Part shown: positions 61,210-64,000 of the stretch, piece by piece
How the letters are laid out: every line of letters starts with the position of its first letter
Numbering within the stretch: position 1 is the stretch's first letter
NCBI RefSeq assembly: GCF_000332315.1
Contig: NZ_KB235936.1
Location: forward strand, 48,196-112,195
Direction: 5' to 3'
Length of the DNA: 64,000 nt
Origin: Prochlorothrix hollandica PCC 9006 = CALU 1027
Lineage (GTDB): Bacteria; Cyanobacteriota; Cyanobacteriia; Prochlorotrichales; Prochlorotrichaceae
Notes under the pieces: generated by a model
What the model was told of the DNA's origin: nothing
The model's database searches: none
The model's input: the letters and a program-made list of their open reading frames with translations, nothing else
Program-made: the position numbers and the translations under genes

Positions 61210-62802
61210 ATGGTATCTAGCAATAATCTGGGACAGCGGCTGCGATCGCCGGGGTTCACCATTAGTAGTTTCACCATTAGTAGTTTCACCCTCATCGGTT
61301 TAGTGGTGTTGAGTCGCCATGCCCTCTGGCGTGATGAGGTCAATCCTTGGTTAATTGCGCGAGATAGCGAGTCCTGGTGGGAATTTTGGCAGAATATTCG
61401 CTATGAAGGCCACCCCGTCCTCTGGTATCTCTGCCTTTCAGGGTTAAACGCCTTGACCCATTCCTTGGTCAGTATGCAGATTTTCCACCTGGCCCTGGGT
61501 GTTGTTTCCATTAGTTTACTGTGGCGCTACAGTCCCTTTCGGACCCTGGAGAAAATCCTCTTTACCTTTGGCTATTTTCCATTCTTTGAATATTTAATCA
61601 TTAGTCGTAACTACTCCTTTGGCCTCTTATTTGCCTTCGTTTTTTGTAGCCTTTTTCCCCGCCGTCACCACAGCTATATTCCCCTGGCCATTACCTTAGT
61701 TTTTATGGCCAATTCCCATGCCTATGCTTTATTTATTGCCCTCTTTTTAACCCTAATGCTGGCATTGGAGTTGCTGCTCGATCGTTCCCACCGTCAAAGG
61801 TATTTTAAGCAAGCAGGTATTCGGGATTTAATAGTGAGCTTACTGCTCATCGCCGTCGGCTATGGCCTTGCCATCTCGGTCATCAGCCCCCCCAGTGCTA
61901 GTTCTCTCCATGGGGGATCGTCTCTGTTTTTGGCCTTTGATCTCCATCGCCTGCTGTGGGCGATCGGTCGCCTTGCTGGCAGCTACTTTATGATCGTTCC
62001 TAACTCCGATCGATGGCTTGATCTGATCGTCATGGATACCTTGGCCTTGGGATTAATGGCCCTAGTCGGTCTCCGGCTTTGTAAAAAACCTTGGATTTTG
62101 GTTTTTTATGGTTTTTCTACTATTTTTATCATGCTCCTATTCTTTTACTTAAAACAACTGGGAGGGTACCGTCATTTCGGCAGTTTATATATCATTCTCA
62201 TCACCAGTCTCTGGCTTGCTGCCGACTCTCCCGACTCCACCAGTCTAGGGTTTAAGCTCCCGTTTAAACTTCCTCTAAAACCTCACCTCATGGCCACGGC
62301 TACAGGGCTATTAAAACCGATTTTTACCGGACTGCTGGCCATCCATTGCGCCGTTGGCGTGGTGATGGTGGGCCATGATATGGCGGTGCCCTATTCTGGC
62401 AGTCGGGCCACTGCCCAGTATTTGAAACAAGAAGGGCTAACGGATGAATTGATGATTGCCAGTGTGGATTCAACTATGGCTCCGTTGTCTGGCTATTTAA
62501 ACCGAAAATTTTATTACCCAGAATTGCAAGATTGGGGTAGTTTTACCCTCTTCCGCTCAGGACGAACGGAAACCCCATTACCCCAGGTCTTGGATCAGGC
62601 GATCGCCCTACTGCGGGGGGAGAAACCTACCATTACTCCGGCCCGCGATCGTGCCCTATTGGTGTTGAACTATGAACTCGATCCCAGTTTGGCCAGCCCC
62701 CAGGTTGCTGCCCTCACCATTACTCCCCTCCAGCAATTTCGGCGGTCCTACATCATCAATGAACAGTACTATCTCTACTGGATCAGCCTGCGATCGTCCT
62801 AG
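61210..62802 (+). CDS. Multi-pass membrane protein, GT-C (GT39-like)
   Basis: This 530-residue protein is very hydrophobic with about nine to eleven membrane segments. After the first helix it has HALWRDEVNPWLIARDSES and NIRYEGHPVLWYLCLSG, which match the first periplasmic loop of GT-C enzymes where an Asp-Glu pair (Asp42, Glu43) acts in catalysis. The long C-terminal soluble part starts near residue 390. At residues 17-27 FTISS is repeated (15-bp DNA unit at 61256-61285). It likely transfers a sugar from a polyprenyl-phosphate donor. The next gene is of the same general type. Confidence 0.75.
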   Translation: MVSSNNLGQRLRSPGFTISSFTISSFTLIGLVVLSRHALWRDEVNPWLIARDSESWWEFWQNIRYEGHPVLWYLCLSGLNALTHSLVSMQIFHLALGVVSISLLWRYSPFRTLEKILFTFGYFPFFEYLIISRNYSFGLLFAFVFCSLFPRRHHSYIPLAITLVFMANSHAYALFIALFLTLMLALELLLDRSHRQRYFKQAGIRDLIVSLLLIAVGYGLAISVISPPSASSLHGGSSLFLAFDLHRLLWAIGRLAGSYFMIVPNSDRWLDLIVMDTLALGLMALVGLRLCKKPWILVFYGFSTIFIMLLFFYLKQLGGYRHFGSLYIILITSLWLAADSPDSTSLGFKLPFKLPLKPHLMATATGLLKPIFTGLLAIHCAVGVVMVGHDMAVPYSGSRATAQYLKQEGLTDELMIASVDSTMAPLSGYLNRKFYYPELQDWGSFTLFRSGRTETPLPQVLDQAIALLRGEKPTITPARDRALLVLNYELDPSLASPQVAALTITPLQQFRRSYIINEQYYLYWISLRSS

Positions 62803-62922
62803 GGGTTCATTGGCCTCCAAGATAGCCATAACAATAGCAGCCCTTCATTAAATTGTTGTACTGTCGGTGTCTTAGACTCTGCTTGTTCCTGAACTCAGGT
62901 TGTTTTATGGGGTTGGTGTGAT

Positions 62923-64000
62923 ATGTTGCGCAGTTCCCACGATCGGTCCTGGATCCTGGGCCTAACCTTAGCGGCCCTCCTGCTGTACTGCCTGAATCTG
63001 GGGAATCTGCCCCTACGGGACTGGGACGAGGGCACCTATGCCCAGGTCGCGCGGGAAATTTACCGGGCTGGCCGATGGGGCTGGGTCCATCCCACCCTTT
63101 GGGGCGAACCCGACTTTACTAAACCACCCCTCGTCCACAGCCTCATGGCCTTGGCCTACCACTGGGGCGGCATCCACGCCTGGACCAGTCGCTTGCCGGG
63201 AGCCTTGTTTGGCGCGGCGGCGGTGCCCCTGCTCTATGGGGTGGGGGCGGCCCTGTTTCCCACCCGGTTACCCGTGCGTTTTGGCTGCTTGGTCTACCTG
63301 ACCCTGATGCCCGTGGTGCGCCATGGTCGCCTTGCCATGTTGGATGGGGCGGTGGTGTTTTTCTGGTTGCTGTTGCTGCTGTGTTTGCTGCGATCGCGCC
63401 GCCATCCCCCCTGGGCCTTGGGGGTGGGTCTGGGGTTTGGTCTGATAGTTCTAACCAAAGGGATCTTGGGGATCCTGCTCCTGGGGTTGGCCCTCGTCTT
63501 TGTGCTGTGGGATAGCCCCTATGGACTGCGATCGCCCTATCTCTGGGGTGGTATCGCGTTGGGGTTTCTCCCCGCCGCCACCTGGTATGGTCTCCAATGG
63601 CAACACTATGGCCAGACCTTTGTGGAGGTGGCCCTGTTCAACCAAAACGTCGATCGCATTTGGGAGACCGTCGAAAACAACGATGGTCCCCCCTGGTATT
63701 ACGTCGTGGAGTTGCTCAAATATAGTTGGCCCTGGCTGCTGTTTTTGCCCTGGGGCTTGGGGCGAACCTGGGGCGATCGCCACCTCAGTTGGGCTAAATT
63801 GCTCCTGGTGTGGGCCGGGGGCTACCTGGCGACCATCTCCGTTATGGGTACCAAACTGCCCTGGTACATCTTTCCCCTCTACCCCGCCCTGGCCCTAATC
63901 ATCGGGGTTAGCCTCGCCCACACCTGGCAATCCCTAGGCGGCTCCGGGGGCCAACCCTACACCCCCCAACCCGTGCCCCAACCTTGGCTCTGGGGACTGG
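62923..64000 (+). CDS. ArnT-like family 39 glycosyltransferase (3' end beyond the window)
   Basis: At least 359 codons are read from the ATG at 62923; no stop occurs before the edge. The N-terminus has a membrane helix and LRDWDEGTYAQVAREIYRAG, the conserved acidic loop of GT39/ArnT enzymes (Asp33, Asp35, Glu36). TKPPLVHSLMALAYHWGG, HGRLAMLDGAVVFF and GTKLPWYIFPLYPALAL are further ArnT-like landmarks. It should transfer a lipid-linked sugar to a glycan or protein on the periplasmic side. It follows the 61210 gene after 120 bp, probably as one unit. Confidence 0.87.
   Translation, partial: MLRSSHDRSWILGLTLAALLLYCLNLGNLPLRDWDEGTYAQVAREIYRAGRWGWVHPTLWGEPDFTKPPLVHSLMALAYHWGGIHAWTSRLPGALFGAAAVPLLYGVGAALFPTRLPVRFGCLVYLTLMPVVRHGRLAMLDGAVVFFWLLLLLCLLRSRRHPPWALGVGLGFGLIVLTKGILGILLLGLALVFVLWDSPYGLRSPYLWGGIALGFLPAATWYGLQWQHYGQTFVEVALFNQNVDRIWETVENNDGPPWYYVVELLKYSWPWLLFLPWGLGRTWGDRHLSWAKLLLVWAGGYLATISVMGTKLPWYIFPLYPALALIIGVSLAHTWQSLGGSGGQPYTPQPVPQPWLWGL

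Overview
The window is a stretch of cyanobacterial chromosome. The evidence is the split rpoB-rpoC1-rpoC2 RNA polymerase operon preceded by rpsT and tatD, the photosystem II extrinsic protein gene psbU, many HIP1-type GCGATCGC octamers, a PEP-CTERM protein, a DUF1400 protein, and a small PedR-like LuxR regulator. The DNA is fairly GC-rich. Two HpsE-like glycosyltransferases hint at a filamentous, polysaccharide-secreting organism, perhaps Prochlorothrix- or Leptolyngbya-like; the genus is a guess.

Layout. 1-7.7 kb: two clusters of Uma2-family (DUF820) nuclease-like genes, all on the minus strand, flank a sulfotransferase and two glycosyltransferases. 7.9-10.1 kb: two HpsE-like family 2 glycosyltransferases. 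10.6-19.9 kb: housekeeping genes, namely a JAMM peptidase next to moeB, an XPB-like helicase, a PmbA/TldE protein, leuD, and hisS followed by a thioredoxin-like gene and an rRNA/tRNA methyltransferase. 20-24.5 kb: a PedR-like regulator, a DUF3120-like membrane protein, an FHA-adenylate cyclase and psbU. 25.4-32.8 kb: nadB, hisA, hisD, rpsT and tatD. 33.5-43.1 kb: the rpoB-rpoC1-rpoC2 operon, ending in a strong terminator shared with a convergent PEP-CTERM gene. 44.5-49.8 kb: a sugar aminotransferase, a solo TnpB element with its own small ribbon-helix-helix gene, a conserved hypothetical gene and a cell-wall amidase. 50-51.7 kb: a complete insertion sequence with 9-bp target duplication beside tRNA-Leu(CAG). 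51.9-64 kb: an Orn/Lys/Arg decarboxylase-family enzyme, a family 4 glycosyltransferase, a 2OG-Fe(II) oxygenase, an alkaline-phosphatase-superfamily 'sulfatase' with Thr at the nucleophile position, a CBS-pair protein, a 54-residue orphan gene and two GT-C-type membrane proteins, the second cut by the window edge.

The most striking feature is repeat activity. At least four families of short palindromic or MITE-like elements recur between genes: a 103-bp TACAGCA family, a 96-99-bp GGGCACCTCGA family, a GGTAGTG family and an 81-bp hairpin family. There are more than a dozen minisatellites. Those inside genes have periods of 12, 15 or 21 bp and so stay in frame, while intergenic ones also use 11, 13, 14, 16 and 17 bp. 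Three events join mobile DNA to gene function: a TnpB element inserted at the stop codon of a gene with the protein apparently unchanged; a MITE whose end supplies the ribosome binding site of the thioredoxin-like gene; and an orphan TnpB-type right end (possible omegaRNA relic) about 90 bp upstream of psbU.

Functional themes are surface polysaccharide synthesis (glycosyltransferases, sulfotransferase, aminotransferase, GT-C proteins), core transcription and translation, and amino-acid or cofactor synthesis (hisA, hisD, hisS, leuD, nadB, moeB).
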